From Hygrophila difformis (taxonomy: Eukaryota; Streptophyta; Magnoliopsida; Lamiales; Acanthaceae): a DNA stretch of 64,000 nt. The DNA lies in contig JAOANR010000003.1 of NCBI GenBank assembly GCA_030278955.1, positions 62,572,195 through 62,636,194 on the forward strand, in the 5' to 3' direction. Positions 35,057 through 47,300 of the stretch are shown piece by piece. A program made the position numbers and the translations under genes. Within the stretch, counting starts at the first letter, position 1. Each line of letters opens with the position of its first letter. The notes beneath the pieces were generated by a model. That model saw nothing but the letters and a program-made list of their open reading frames with translations, searched no databases and was not told where the DNA came from.

Positions 35057-37590
35057 ATGGGGCTCCTTCAGACATTATTGTGTCTCGCTTGGTTGATGGC
35101 TCCCAAGCGCACTCGGCGCGGAGATGAGGGTGATGAACCGACTGTAACAACTAGAATGGGATTGAAACCACAAAGGCCCGTTTCTAAACTTAACTAGAAA
35201 AGATTCGCGATGGATGGTGCGCAAGAAAGGTACTACACCATGCATGGGCAGCGAGCATATGCGGGTGAACGGGCATTTAGAGACGAGCATTTGGAGGATG
35301 ATAGGATGGCACCACTTGTGGATCTATGAGGTTGGGGAAAAAATGATAAATAGGTCCTTTTTCTTTTCAAAAAATTCAAATCAGTCCTTTTTCTATTTTA
35401 TTACCAAAACAGTCCTCTACAAATGATAATTATGTTCAAATCAGTCCTTTTTTTACTAATTATATTCTAATTGCTGACGTGGCAAGGGTTTTAATTTAAG
35501 CCTGACACGTGTGCATAATATTAGTCCTTTTTCTTTTATCTTTTGTCAATTCAGTCCTAAACTTTTATTTTGTTCTATTTAGTCCTCTACCCCAATCACT
35601 CATTTTTATATTAATTGGCCTCAAACCTTTCAAATTTTTTCATTTTAGGCCCAGAACCTTAAATTTTTAATTATTACCAATCCATTTATCAAATAAATGC
35701 ACAACATACTTCCATAAATAAAATTAAACACCAAACCTCATATATTGAGTTCGACTGCTTTGTTATCGGGTCTTTCAAGTACCGGAATTTTACTGACTCT
35801 CTCTAATAACCACTCGACCGCAACCGATTGTTCATTGGTTTTGGTTTCCTTCAGTAACAATCAACAGAATCTTACTTTGCGTCCTACCTTAGGATGTAGC
35901 AATATTTGAGTAAATGATTTAACTTGAATTTTTGGAAGGTTATGGATACAGGAAGCCTTGGTTTTATTGAAAAATATTAATATTATTAAAAATATTAAAA
36001 AAATAGCCTGAATTTTATTGTCCACAAAGTATGATTGTGCTGATTGTTGCTGAAGGAAACCAGAACCAATGAACCATCGTTACGGTCGGGTGGTTAGAGA
36101 GAGTCCGTAAAATTCGGAACTTCGAAGACCCGGTAACAAGGCGGTCAAACCCAATGTATGAGGTTTGGTATTTAATTTTATTTACGGAAGTATGTTGGGC
36201 ATTTATTTGATAAATGTATTAGTAATAATAAAAAAAATTAAGGTTTTGGGCCTAAAATGAAATAATTTGAAAGGTTTGAGGCCAATTAATATAAAAATGA
36301 GTGATTGGGGTAGAGGACTAAATAGAACAAAATAAAAGTTTAGGACTGAATTGGCAAAAGATAAAAGAAAAAGGACTAATATTATGCACACGTATCAGGT
36401 TTAAATTAAAACCCTTGCCACGTCAGCAATTAGAATATAATTAGTGAAAAAAGGACTGATTTGAACATAATTAGCATTTGTAGAGGACTGTTTTGGTAAT
36501 AAAATAGAAAAATGACTGATTTGAATTTTTTGAAAAGAAAAAAGACCTATTTATCATTTTTCCCTATGGGGTTGGGGTAATCTTGCAGTCCAACCGGAAG
36601 GTACTGCACCAGTGGACCTAGCGTTGGAAGTTTATGTCAATATACCAGATGCTCCTAGCATGTCAGCAGTCTTTGTTCGTGGAAAAATAGTCGATTTCTC
36701 ATCAGCAGCCATCAACGAGCATCTCGGCCTACCAAACCAAGGGATAATCCGGATCCCCCCAGACGAGGTGCCAGTCGTACCAAACTGGGCAGTACTTTGT
36801 ACAGAATGGGAAGTTCTACTAAACCCTAAAAATAACAAAGAACTCCGGACGAAGTGCTTGGATCCTCAGTGGAAGTTCGTAGCATGTGTTTGGAACGGAC
36901 GTATTAGACTTACTGTCCGCGAGATTTTTGTCACCCGCGATGCTTTCGATATGATTCATCACTTGTCATTTGGTGGTACGATTAATGTGGGGGTCTTTGA
37001 TGAAGAAGCACATGAAAGAAATAACAAATGATTCCTCTCTCGCCATCACGCATATACATTTGATTTGGAGGATGTGTGTTGAAGCCGGTGTGGAAGTCGT
37101 CAGAACCGAGGATAGGTTGCCCTCTTTGGGTGCATTCAAAATGCACAGGTTTTCTGAACGGCGGGCCGATATTCGGAGTGGAAGGGCTACTCCCTCTACA
37201 ATAAATGAGAACGATGACAGGGGATTAATTCTAAATGTCCCACAACCAAGAGACCCAACACCACCACCACCGGCTGCAGAAGCACAGAATGAACAACCAG
37301 CTGACATGGACACGGATCAACCCGCCCTCATGCCCCCTCCGATGTCGCACGGACAACAAGGAGGGTTTGATTACTCCAAGCTAGGTAGGATGTTCGAGGA
37401 TCTACGTGTACATATGGATGGACACTTCACCAGCATGCAGGATCACTTTGACAGTCGCTTGAATGAGATACATTCACAATGGGGCGACTAGATCAATGAA
37501 GTACATAGAGATGTCCGAGACATAGGTCATGCGATGTATCGTTTGGACCCAACTGCTCCTGATCTTCCCCGATTCCGTCCAGAGGAATAG
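35057..37590 (+). pseudogene. E2 gene B: plant-transposon-domain protein, interrupted
   Basis: A leader exon with donor CCAG|GTATTT (~34703) is spliced to an acceptor at 35052, with the ATG at 35057. The product begins MGLLQTLLCLAWLMAPKR, as in E1 but with mostly synonymous base differences. Stops: TAG in SKLN*KRF (~35197), TGA at the MITE junction and TAG in GD*INEVH (~37490). The MITE 35335-36564 splits the frame between the VDL and WGWGNLAV codons. The central domain (FVRGKIVDFSS, INEHLGLPNQG, DPQWKFVACVWNGRIRLT, GGTINVG) and the DLRVHMDGHFTSMQDHFDSR tail are clear. Function unknown. Confidence 0.75.
35335..36564. mobile_element. 1.23-kb long-TIR foldback element (Mutator-type MITE)
   Basis: Ends GGGAAAAAATGATAAATAGG and its complement, with inverted arms of roughly 540 bp each (35335-~35880 and ~36030-36564) around a ~150-bp centre. 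Flanks TATGAGGTTG (35325-35334) and TATGGGGTTG (36565-36574) are a 10-bp duplication with one difference. Removing the element and one flank copy restores the gene B frame (WGWG as in E1). No coding capacity. Confidence 0.9.
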
Positions 37591-37872
37591 GCTGTGGCGT
37601 ATCTGAATTTATAGTGGATGATGTCCTGAACTTGTTTGTCTTTTCATTTTGCAATATTTGGATTGTTTGATGTTATCTTTATGAACCTAATTTGTCTTTT
37701 GACGTTAATGTGGTAATATTATGACTGAACCAATGTATCTGGTATTGTTCTAACTGCTTTTGTGGTTTGATTTAGCCGTGCATGTGGTAATATCATGGAT
37801 GACAACGTATGCATGTGCTTATATCATGGACCAAAATGACTGAAATAATTTTTTTCTGAAGGTCTGTATTGA

Positions 37873-38870
37873 GGACGGTCAGCGGACAGCCCTACATCCT
37901 GTCCGTTCAACCGTCCCCTTAACATTCGACATATGTTAACACCGGACCGTTCGAGGACGGTCCTAGCCGTCTAGTTCTCTCTTTGCAAATCAGGGCTAAA
38001 CGGACGGTTATCGGACGGTCCGTCCTATATACTCCAGGACCGTCCCTTCACATGTCTCGGTTCTAGGACGGACCGTCCGATTAACTCCAGGACTGTTCCT
38101 TCACAAGTCTCCCTTCGGACGAGTTAGGGTTTAGGGTGTATTTTACAACAAAAAAAACATATATGACACGGTTTACCACACACCATTTGGTTGCTTTACC
38201 AAAGTTGACCATATTTTTACCAATGTATACGAATGTATTTTATTACGATTGATTATATTTTTACCACACATAGCAAAATCTTATTACCACTACTCACTAC
38301 ATTTTTACTAGATTGTTTTTCGTGGTATACCATATTTCATATCCTGTGTGCTTTACCACAGATATCATCCGGTTTTACCATTACCTACTTGTATGGTTTT
38401 CGAATATTGTAAATATTGTTACCATAGAAAACAAAACATTCTTACCACTCTCCACATATTTACTAAAATATTTATTTTGGGTTTACCACATTTAACAAAT
38501 CCTTTACCATCTTAAGTGCATGATTTTACCATACATGTTTATGATAGGTTGGCATGGACGGTCTGTAGACGGACTTTGGACCGTCCACAAGACCGTCCAT
38601 TTTAAAATTTTGCAAAGGGACGCTACTGGAAGTAGACGGACGGTTCTTCTAGACCATCCGTACACCGTTCTGACTTCCTTGAAGTAGGCAGTTCATATTA
38701 CACGGTTCGAGGACGTTTTTGCAAGCGTCCATGTAACCGTCCTTGATTTTTTTTCTCAAACGGTGTTTGGACGGTCGTATGGACCGTCCATTTAACCGTC
38801 CTTTCTTTTTTTTTTTTTCCACTGACAGTGTTTGGACGGTCCCTAGGACCGGACCGTCCACCTAATCGTG
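37873..38870 (-). repeat. TTTACCA array with GGACGG clusters, E2, right of gene B
   Basis: GGACGG/CCGTCC clusters at 37873-38115 and 38555-38870 flank about a dozen TTTACCA words (38165-38530), the opposite orientation to the array left of gene B. In E1 the same side carries the 46-bp minisatellite. Confidence 0.83.
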
Positions 38871-39128
38871 CATTAAGCATCTGCCAGCAAAGTTGTTTCA
38901 TACCATATCTGCTACCATGTGTTACAACCAAAATACAATAATACTTTACTCATATGAAAAGTTCAATTTACCACCCTCTGTGAGCACATTCATAAATACC
39001 ATAATTGAGGTCATAGCTACACATAAACAGAAACGCCACCACAAGTCCATTATCCAAATGAAATTCATCCAAGATGACCAAATCTACCATACAAATAGGT
39101 AAATACACGAATCACTCATGTTATGAAA

Positions 39129-42100
39129 TTAACCTAGACATATAAGTGCATGTACATAATATGCTCTCAATCTTTGCATGGACATGGTTTTAGCTTCGTT
39201 CCAAAATTTGGGGTTGTCTCGTGTATAGGCTTCGCTCCATAGAACAACGTGCACACCGCAATCCATGGAACCCTCACTTTGTTCCCGACAAACTTTATCC
39301 ACGATATCCGGGGACATTCTTATGCCCCATATATTGCAACACGATGTTAAGAAATTTACCTACCACAAATAGCACAACACAATACAATTAATTCAACGTC
39401 ACAACATATGCCTTCGTCCATACACTATTTTATTATTGAAGGGAACTTACAATCTTATTTCTCCTCGTCTTCATGCGGGCATCCGTCCAATTTAATGAGT
39501 TCAAGCCATAGACCACACCAACTTCTACATCTAGAACCACCATGTACCAATGAAAAAGTTGTGCGTCGTTTATCGGGCACGCGATGTACTTTATTTGGCT
39601 TGACCCTTCAACCCTTCAATCTTGCGGATCTGCTCACCACAAAAGCCCACCATACGCTTTATGAATTCTTCACACTCCGCATCGGTGCAATCCATCTTGT
39701 CCATTGGATAGTTTGCGTGCATCACATTCTCAATATTTTTCTGAAACAAATTAAGTGACAAAATTAATTATAAAGAATTAGTAAACAACCAACTACAATA
39801 TATAATAAATAGACTCACCGTGGTCAACGTGCTCAAGAATACCGCACGACATGGGAACTCATACAACTTTTGGTAATAGTCCGACTGATTGACTTGTAGG
39901 CAGCCATCGATGATAGTCCCAGATAGGGGCTTGTTCGTCAACAACATAATCACCCTGATACATGCACCGCAACGCCCTCCCCCTCGCACACAATCTTCCT
40001 ACATATTCAAAATAGAACACAATGAACACCATAGAAAGGTAATGAATTGTATTGGTAACTAATAGTATGACATGGTTTATTATTTACCCGTTCAACTCGC
40101 CGTCAATGAACCTGTCGAGTATTTCCCTCCTCGCTTCATCAACTTCATCCCGCCCGCACCAATCCCGTCTTCCTTTGTGAGGCGCAAAGGCCTCATCCCC
40201 ACTGGATGTTGTGTCCAAGTCCTCCACATGTAACTGTAAAATTCAATAATACCATATTAGCCCATTCAATAAATTAGTTACATCTTGAATAATTAATCAT
40301 AACGAACTAAACGTCATACCGGTTCTTGTGATGTCCCTCTTCCTGATTTTTGTAATTTCTCGCCCTGCTTTCTTTTTCTCTCCGGCCTCGGGTCAGTGAA
40401 ATCCGGGTCCATCTTCTTCGGCCTCCGATCCTTCCTATTTTGGACATTCTTCACCAACAATGAGACAATCTTCTTGTCGGTCTGTGGAACGACCTCCTCC
40501 TGTCTTTCATCCTTGGCCTCGTCCTCCTCCTGCCTTTCATCCATCGTCTCGTCCTCCTGCTTCATATCCTCTACATCTTCATCAAATCCCTCTTCACTCA
40601 GTCCTTGATTCTCGTCCACAATTTCATCATTCATTTCCACATTCGCTAGCAAAACCGGCACTTTCTCATTAATTACCGCATCCACACCCGTCACAGCCAC
40701 CTCTTTCAATCAATGGTCAACCCCCATCACTCCAATATCCGTCTCAACTGTAACCTGCTCTTCGTCCCCCTCCTCATCCACATTTCATTCCAACTCACCC
40801 AGCTCCGGTTCCTTTATGTAGGCAACCAATATTTTTTCAATACTAACTATAACATTATAACAAAATCTATAAAATAAAACTAAATTAAATCTTGAATTCA
40901 ACATACCTACACCTCTGGGGGCTCACACAACATCTTCTCCTCTTCCAATGGGATAAGCCTCACCATATCATCGGGCATCACCTCCCGTAACTCTTGCTGA
41001 CATCCTTCAATCTTCCCGCTTCTGTCAACCCATTTCGTAATCCTTGGAAATCTCACAACATCGATTGGCTTGCCAAAATTTGGCATCCTCTCATAAAACC
41101 ATGCCTGCAATTAATCAACAATTCTAGGTTAGCTCCACATCATTGAATACATAAACACCAATATTAGTTCTATAACTAACAAACTTACCAATAGACCCAC
41201 AGTAAACCGCTCACATATGAGGATCTACCCTCCACAAATCCTATCATGGACTCGACCAAATATGAGTACACAGCCGGTCCCCAAGCATACTCCCCCAAAA
41301 TAGTTGTATCCTCAACGTAGTGCCATAGGTACTTAGGCGTCGTGTACCCGGTGGTGGGAAACAATAGACAATTAAACACGAGCAATGTATACAAGCTTGC
41401 ATACTCCCCAGGACTGCACCTATCATTGCTCTCCGCTTCACCGGCCCAATCCCGTAGAGCCTTCGCAAATTCAGTTCTTTTAACATCCACCCACCTGCCG
41501 TTGAAGAACTTATTCGATATATTCTTCGGATTGTGCTCCAGCCTCTTGTCAACATGATGTCCTGCGTGCCTCAAGCCAAGCACCAGTGAAAACTCACGAG
41601 CACAAAACTCTATACTAATGTCATTGCCCACTACAAAGCTTCGCGTAGCCGGACTAAACATTTCTAGGAACGCTTGGAGGCGTGGGAGAAAGGCACTCTC
41701 TTTGCTCACCTTTGTCAGATGGCCAAATCCGGTGGCCTCTATTGTCTCTCTTTGCTGTACCGACCACCCGATCTCCACCTCTTCCACAACTTCTCGTAGA
41801 TATTTAGCAGAGCAACGAGGAGCTTGTATTTTTCTTTCATTCGAACCACCTATTCATAAATACATGAAACCATCATTCAACAATGATTCTACACCACATA
41901 CTAAAGTAAACCACACAAAATTTTCAAACTTTTCACAACACCCCTATTTCAAACACTACTTCTAAAAGTGGAAGCATTCCACAAGCAAAATATGCAAAAC
42001 ACTTATGTGTGAAATGTCTTTCAAACACCTTACATAACCATTCTAAGCCAATATTCTAAACACCTTACATAACCTTCCTTAACACAACAATATCTTCCAA

Positions 42101-42417
42101 ACTAGATGCTTCTAAACCAACATAACCATTCAATCATTTCATCGAACACATTATGTACGGGATACATTCACAAACCTAATCACAAGATTCAAATTTCACT
42201 TTCCCCCAATTCTTCAAATAAACAGAAACTAAACAATTCTAGGTAACTTCAATTGAAATTGCTATCTTAGATATCACACAAACACCTTACATATAACATA
42301 ACTAAGTCAATATTCAACCAACTTTCACACAAAACCAAATAAAAGGAAGATCAACACCGTACCTGGACCACCTCCGTCGGCCTCTTCGGTGGGAGCGGTC
42401 TTCCTCTTCGGTGGCAT
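39129..42417 (-). pseudogene. E2 gene C: DUF1985 + Ulp1 protease, broken
   Basis: Same exon plan as E1: first exon 42417-42363 (MPPKRKTAPTEEADGGG), DUF1985 exon from 41849 (FVVGNDISIEFCAREFSLVLGL), then charged and Ulp1 exons to the stop at 39129. A missing base at ~41205 shifts the end of exon 2, a TAG ends the next exon, and an indel at ~39605 breaks the Ulp1 His exon. The catalytic His region (FHWYMVVLD), GLNSLNW and MDCGVHVVLW can still be recognised. Confidence 0.8.
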
Positions 42418-42887
42418 TGATGATTGAAAATGTAATGTTTTGAGTGTTGCAGCCTCTTTGGTGACTTCGTTATTCTTCTCCCTCCCTTTCCCGTTCGGCC
42501 TCCTCTCTTTCTCCCTCTATCGTTGTTCTTCTTCTCCCTCCCTTTCTCCCGATTCGGCTTGCGGTCTTTTTCTTCCTCTCTCGTTAGGTCACCAAGTGTT
42601 ACGCCTTCTTCTTTCTCCTTTTTCGGTTTCTCTCTATGGTTTCTCTCAAGCTCTCTCTTGCGCTCGTTATGCTACGGTTTCTTCTTCTCCCTCCCTTTCT
42701 CCCTTGCTCTTGAGTTTTCGAATTTTAATCCGTTTGTGTTTAAAGTTTAATTTGATTAGGGAAATAGGGGGTGTGAAGAGGGAGTCAAACTTGTGTTGGG
42801 GTCCTAAAGTCTATTTTTTTAAGGGGTCTTTTATAATTGTAAACATGGGAAAAGAGTTCATTGACTCTAATTTCCCCATTGTTTTAA

Positions 42888-44346
42888 GTAGAGACGAGAC
42901 TATTGAATACTTGATTGATTGTAGTCAGAGAAGCTCAAGAAGAGTCAAGATTAAGAAGAATCAAGACTGACTGGGTGGTGTGGATGTGAAATTGTGAATT
43001 GTAATTTGTGAATTGATTGATTTAATAATTTATTGATTCTGCTGAGATTGATACTATCAGTCCTGCTATGTTTGGGAGCATCTAGATCCACTAGATAGCA
43101 TATTGGGGAAAAAAAAAAAAAAAAGCATCTCATATTGGTGTCACTAAAAAAAACAAATGAAGAAATTTAGCCATGTTTGGTTTGATGTATTAGGCAGCAT
43201 TGTATTAATTTTATACATATAAATAATACATACCCATGTTTGGCGGTTTTTGGGATATGTACATGTATTATTTTAATACAACAAATGCCGTATAATTTAA
43301 TACCAGGGTTAGGGTTGAACGCGGGATTAGACCGTATTCCTTTTCTTCTCATTATAACTTCTGCGCATCCCTTCTCCTTAGTCCTCCCACTCGAACAATA
43401 CCCCAAATCAGACTCATCCCTTTCCCAAATCCCATCGACACAGACAGGTGGTGGCGACGGCGAAGGGAAAGAGGCAGGCGGCAGTGGAGGCGGGCAGCGG
43501 CACAGGTTTGTTTTGACTGCCTGAATTTCGTCTTTCTTCCTTTTTGATTTTTTCTTCTTGGAATTGATTTTGATGATAGTCACATATCACCAATCAATAA
43601 GATGATGTAAAGTGGACTGCTGCTTATGTGCTATTCTACAGAAGAATCAACAGTGACAGATCTTCTGCAAGTAATGGAATCTACTCTGCTGTAGGCAGCC
43701 ACAGTAGCTAGAAAAAATGCTATGAATACAATTCAAACTGGTGGTGAAATAATATCAGATCAAAAATGCTATCAACAACATACTCGGCCCCATCAAGCAT
43801 TTTTATAATCACCAGATTTAAACTAGTCATTCTTGACCAATTAAATTTATGCTGCAGCAGCAAAGTCTGCATCACATTTAAAGGGAATGGAGTGAAGTCC
43901 ACTTGGCTTGCATATTGCATCAACTTACACTTTGGCCTGAAATAATGAAGTGATCAAGTGAAGCCCCCCAAACTGCTGAGACTTAAAACCACTACAAGCA
44001 TAATGGCAACCATGGTTATGCACCCATCATAGTATAACACATTTTGCATTCAACCATGCACCATGGTTATGTACCTTAACACATAACTACATAACACATG
44101 ATCCTCTAAGTTAGGGATTTACTCAGAGTCAGAGGGGTCCCAATCATCAAATACCATAACTCCATAAGCATTATGGAACACAAAAAATCATATGCTATGT
44201 ATACAGACAGTACAGTATAGAATCATAGTGGTGAGAGGCTACCAACGACACAAACCGAGGACTTTTATTCAAACTTCATGTTGTATCATTGGCTGTTAAC
44301 AAAACTAAACTAAACAGTATGGCGGTATATACTACTATGTAGAAAG
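42888..44346. other. intergenic between E2 and COQ6
   Basis: No gene recognised. It contains a short A run near 43113 and, at ~43185-43310, A/T-rich sequence with CATGTTTGG on both sides of a fragment like that at 62.9-63.1 kb, possibly a small MITE. Confidence 0.45.
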
Positions 44347-47300
44347 TCATGAAAAAAGAGGTAATTTCTGCTCACCAGAGGCGAATGAAATGATGTATTT
44401 CTTCAACGGTGAGATATAATGGGCTCCTTGGAATGCAGCAGCACGCAGTACATTTAATGGTCCAAAATCAACGGAATATGCCTTCTGAAAGCCCTCCAGG
44501 ACTGCCATCATCGCCAAGTTTGCAGGCTTTCTTTCGGCTTCATATCTTCTAAGCAATGAAACCTGGGTGACAGCATAAACAGCACTTGAGTTGGACAACT
44601 CAGTGGGGAACGATAAAAAAGAAAGAACTAATATCATGTAGAATATCCAGCAAAGGACCTTCTAGAGGCCAATGTTCGTGTACTGTGTGTGCCCCAGACA
44701 TCAAAGTAGGCATGTGCGTCGAGATGTGTTCTAAGTTGTATTTTATTTTTAACAAACTAAAATCACAACATCAATGGTTATCCACGCAAGAGGACAGTCT
44801 GCCCACTACGTACTGTACATATTCCTTCATTGGGTCTGAAACTGAAATAAATGAAATAACACGTAGAACATATACAATGGACAAAACATGACGTGTGTCG
44901 TGAGTTGAGAATACAAAGAGTAGCTTGGACGCATACCTCCCCAATATCGGATCCGACTGCAATGCCATCAGCAATGACCTTTGAGAGGGAAAGTGCATCC
45001 CCAAATCCTAGATTAACCCCTTGACCGGCCAAAGGATGAACAGTGTGTGCAGCATCACCAATAAGAACAACACGTCTAGACACATATGTGTTAGCATGGT
45101 TTAGAGAAAGCGGGAACACCATTCTCTCAGTGGCTACTTTAGTGATTTTTTGAGGAACTTCAAAGTACTCATCAGCTGATGGAGTTCTATCTAAAGGTAG
45201 CCAAGGGAATGCAGTGGTGCTCCCTAGAGGCTGTGATTTTGGACGTGGACCATAACCAGAGTCCATTGCACGATTCACTTCATTCACAAAATCATCATCA
45301 GACAGTGACTTGCGTCTAGAGGATTCCTCAGGGCTCATTGTCCATACAATATTGCTGAAATTGTCACCTATGGGCAGCAGAGCAATGGGACCATTCGGAA
45401 GAAACCGCTGCCAGGCACAGTGGCTTTCTTCCTTATGTTCTACAGTACATATAATAGCATTCTGAGAATACTTCCATCCAGTTGAACTTATTCCTGCTAT
45501 CTCCTTAACACGTGACTTGGACCCATCTGATCCAACCTATATATAGCAAGTACCATGAAGAAAAGAATATAGGAATTGTATAAAAGAAATCTATTTATAC
45601 AGCTTTCTGAATGGAAAATAGACCAAAAAAAAAAAATCTCTGTCAACAATGCAAAGCAGCTGGGAAGCCTAGGTGTTTTGAAGCTTACCACTAATTTGGA
45701 ATATAAGCTACTCCCATCACTCAGTTCCAGTTTTGCTAATGATCTATGAGGACTAGATGAAGAGCCTGGTTGCAAGATCATCGAGCTTAATCTGGACGAG
45801 TATATAGTTTTCTGCATAGCTGCATCCTGTTGCAAAAGCATAATGAACCCAAAGTGGATGACAAGAAATAAATGAAATCAATGAATAAAATTATAATACT
45901 AAATGAACCATATTGAATATCATGAATAACTTGCAAGGCTTTCAAAAAGAACATGAAGCCTACAAAAGAATATCATAGTAACCTTTCAGCAATACAACTC
46001 CAAACAATGCCAAGCAAAACCAAATCAGAACATATCATTCAAATAATTGAGAAATAAAACCACATACACCAAAGAACACGTAAAACTGCCAAAAGAAAAA
46101 CCCATTAAGATCATGCTACTCAGAACCAGAACCAAGAAAATTGTCCAATTTCACATGAAAAATCTTCAAATATAGTACACCAAATGAATAGTACATGCTA
46201 ATCAATTCATTTGTTAGTTCACAGAAAGAAAAAAAAAAAAGAAAGCAAGAGGTCCTTTTTCAAGAAAGTCACTGTGATGCAACAAAAAATGATCTCTAAA
46301 ATGTATCTATTCTAATCCTTTCTTATCAATATTTTTCTATCAAGATTGCATGGATCCTGTTTATGAATTGAATTTAACAAAGATAAGTAAAGCACCACTT
46401 GCAAATGCCATTTCAACTATGCTCAAATTTTTGCATGGCCCTGCCACTCCCTCAGGCAGCAGAACTATTTTGAAATACACTACGTCAAGTATAGAAAAGG
46501 ACAGATAAAAAAAAAAGGATCACAAGACGAGAGCTTTCTTAAAATAAAAATCATATTTCAGCATGAAAATGAGAAAAGTATAATCCACCAATAAAAGGAT
46601 CTCTTTAAACGTTCGGCAATACTGCCTTCAGTACTTCACTTATTCTAATCCAAAGAGGTTCTATATTTCCAAAGATACCACCAGCAAAAAGAAACAAAAT
46701 TCAGCAAATTTTAGTAGTCATTAATTAGAGAATTGTAAAAATATCACATAATGTGGATCTCAACTAAAGTCAGAAGTGTGAGTATACTATTGAGGATGAA
46801 CAAAGTTAAGCGGCTTAGGTGCTAATGTGCATTGTGTCAATTCATCAATATCTCATTATCACTTAGCGATGAAGTAATAAATTTGGCAATGGGTGTAATA
46901 CACTACAGCAAAGATATAAGATGTTATGTATTGCTAACTATATTCACCATGTAGCCTAATAATCCAAGTTACATAGCTCAGTATTGAAAGAAAGATGTAT
47001 TTTCATTGTTTATGATTTCGCTTACACGAGGACCCTCCCACATCTTTTACTCATGGAACAATATTTTAAAGACTTAATCACTGAATGGTATATACCACAT
47101 ATCTCATGCAAACCATAGACTTCTCATTCTAGAATTTCACACATCGTATATCAATATTGACTGATGAAGGGATGTTCAACATCCTAACTGAACCAATCAA
47201 GTGCCAAGTAAAAGAAAGATGCATTTTCATTGTTTATGATTTCGCTTATACGAGGACCCTCCCACATCTTTTGCTCCCTGTATTGTTCTTTATTCTCTTA

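Larger units (their letters stand above)
29787..42877 (+). mobile_element. E2: second 13-kb three-gene MULE
   Basis: 13,091 bp, starting GGGCTTCTTACATATAGGG and ending CTAATTTCCCC. The left flank ATTGTTTAA (29778-29786) matches the right flank ATTGTTTTAA (42878-42887) apart from one extra T, a 9-bp target duplication. Gene order, orientation and motif arrays match E1: gene A (30416-32327), gene B (35057-37590) and gene C (42417-39129). A 1.23-kb long-TIR MITE interrupts gene B. All three genes are broken. Confidence 0.92.
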
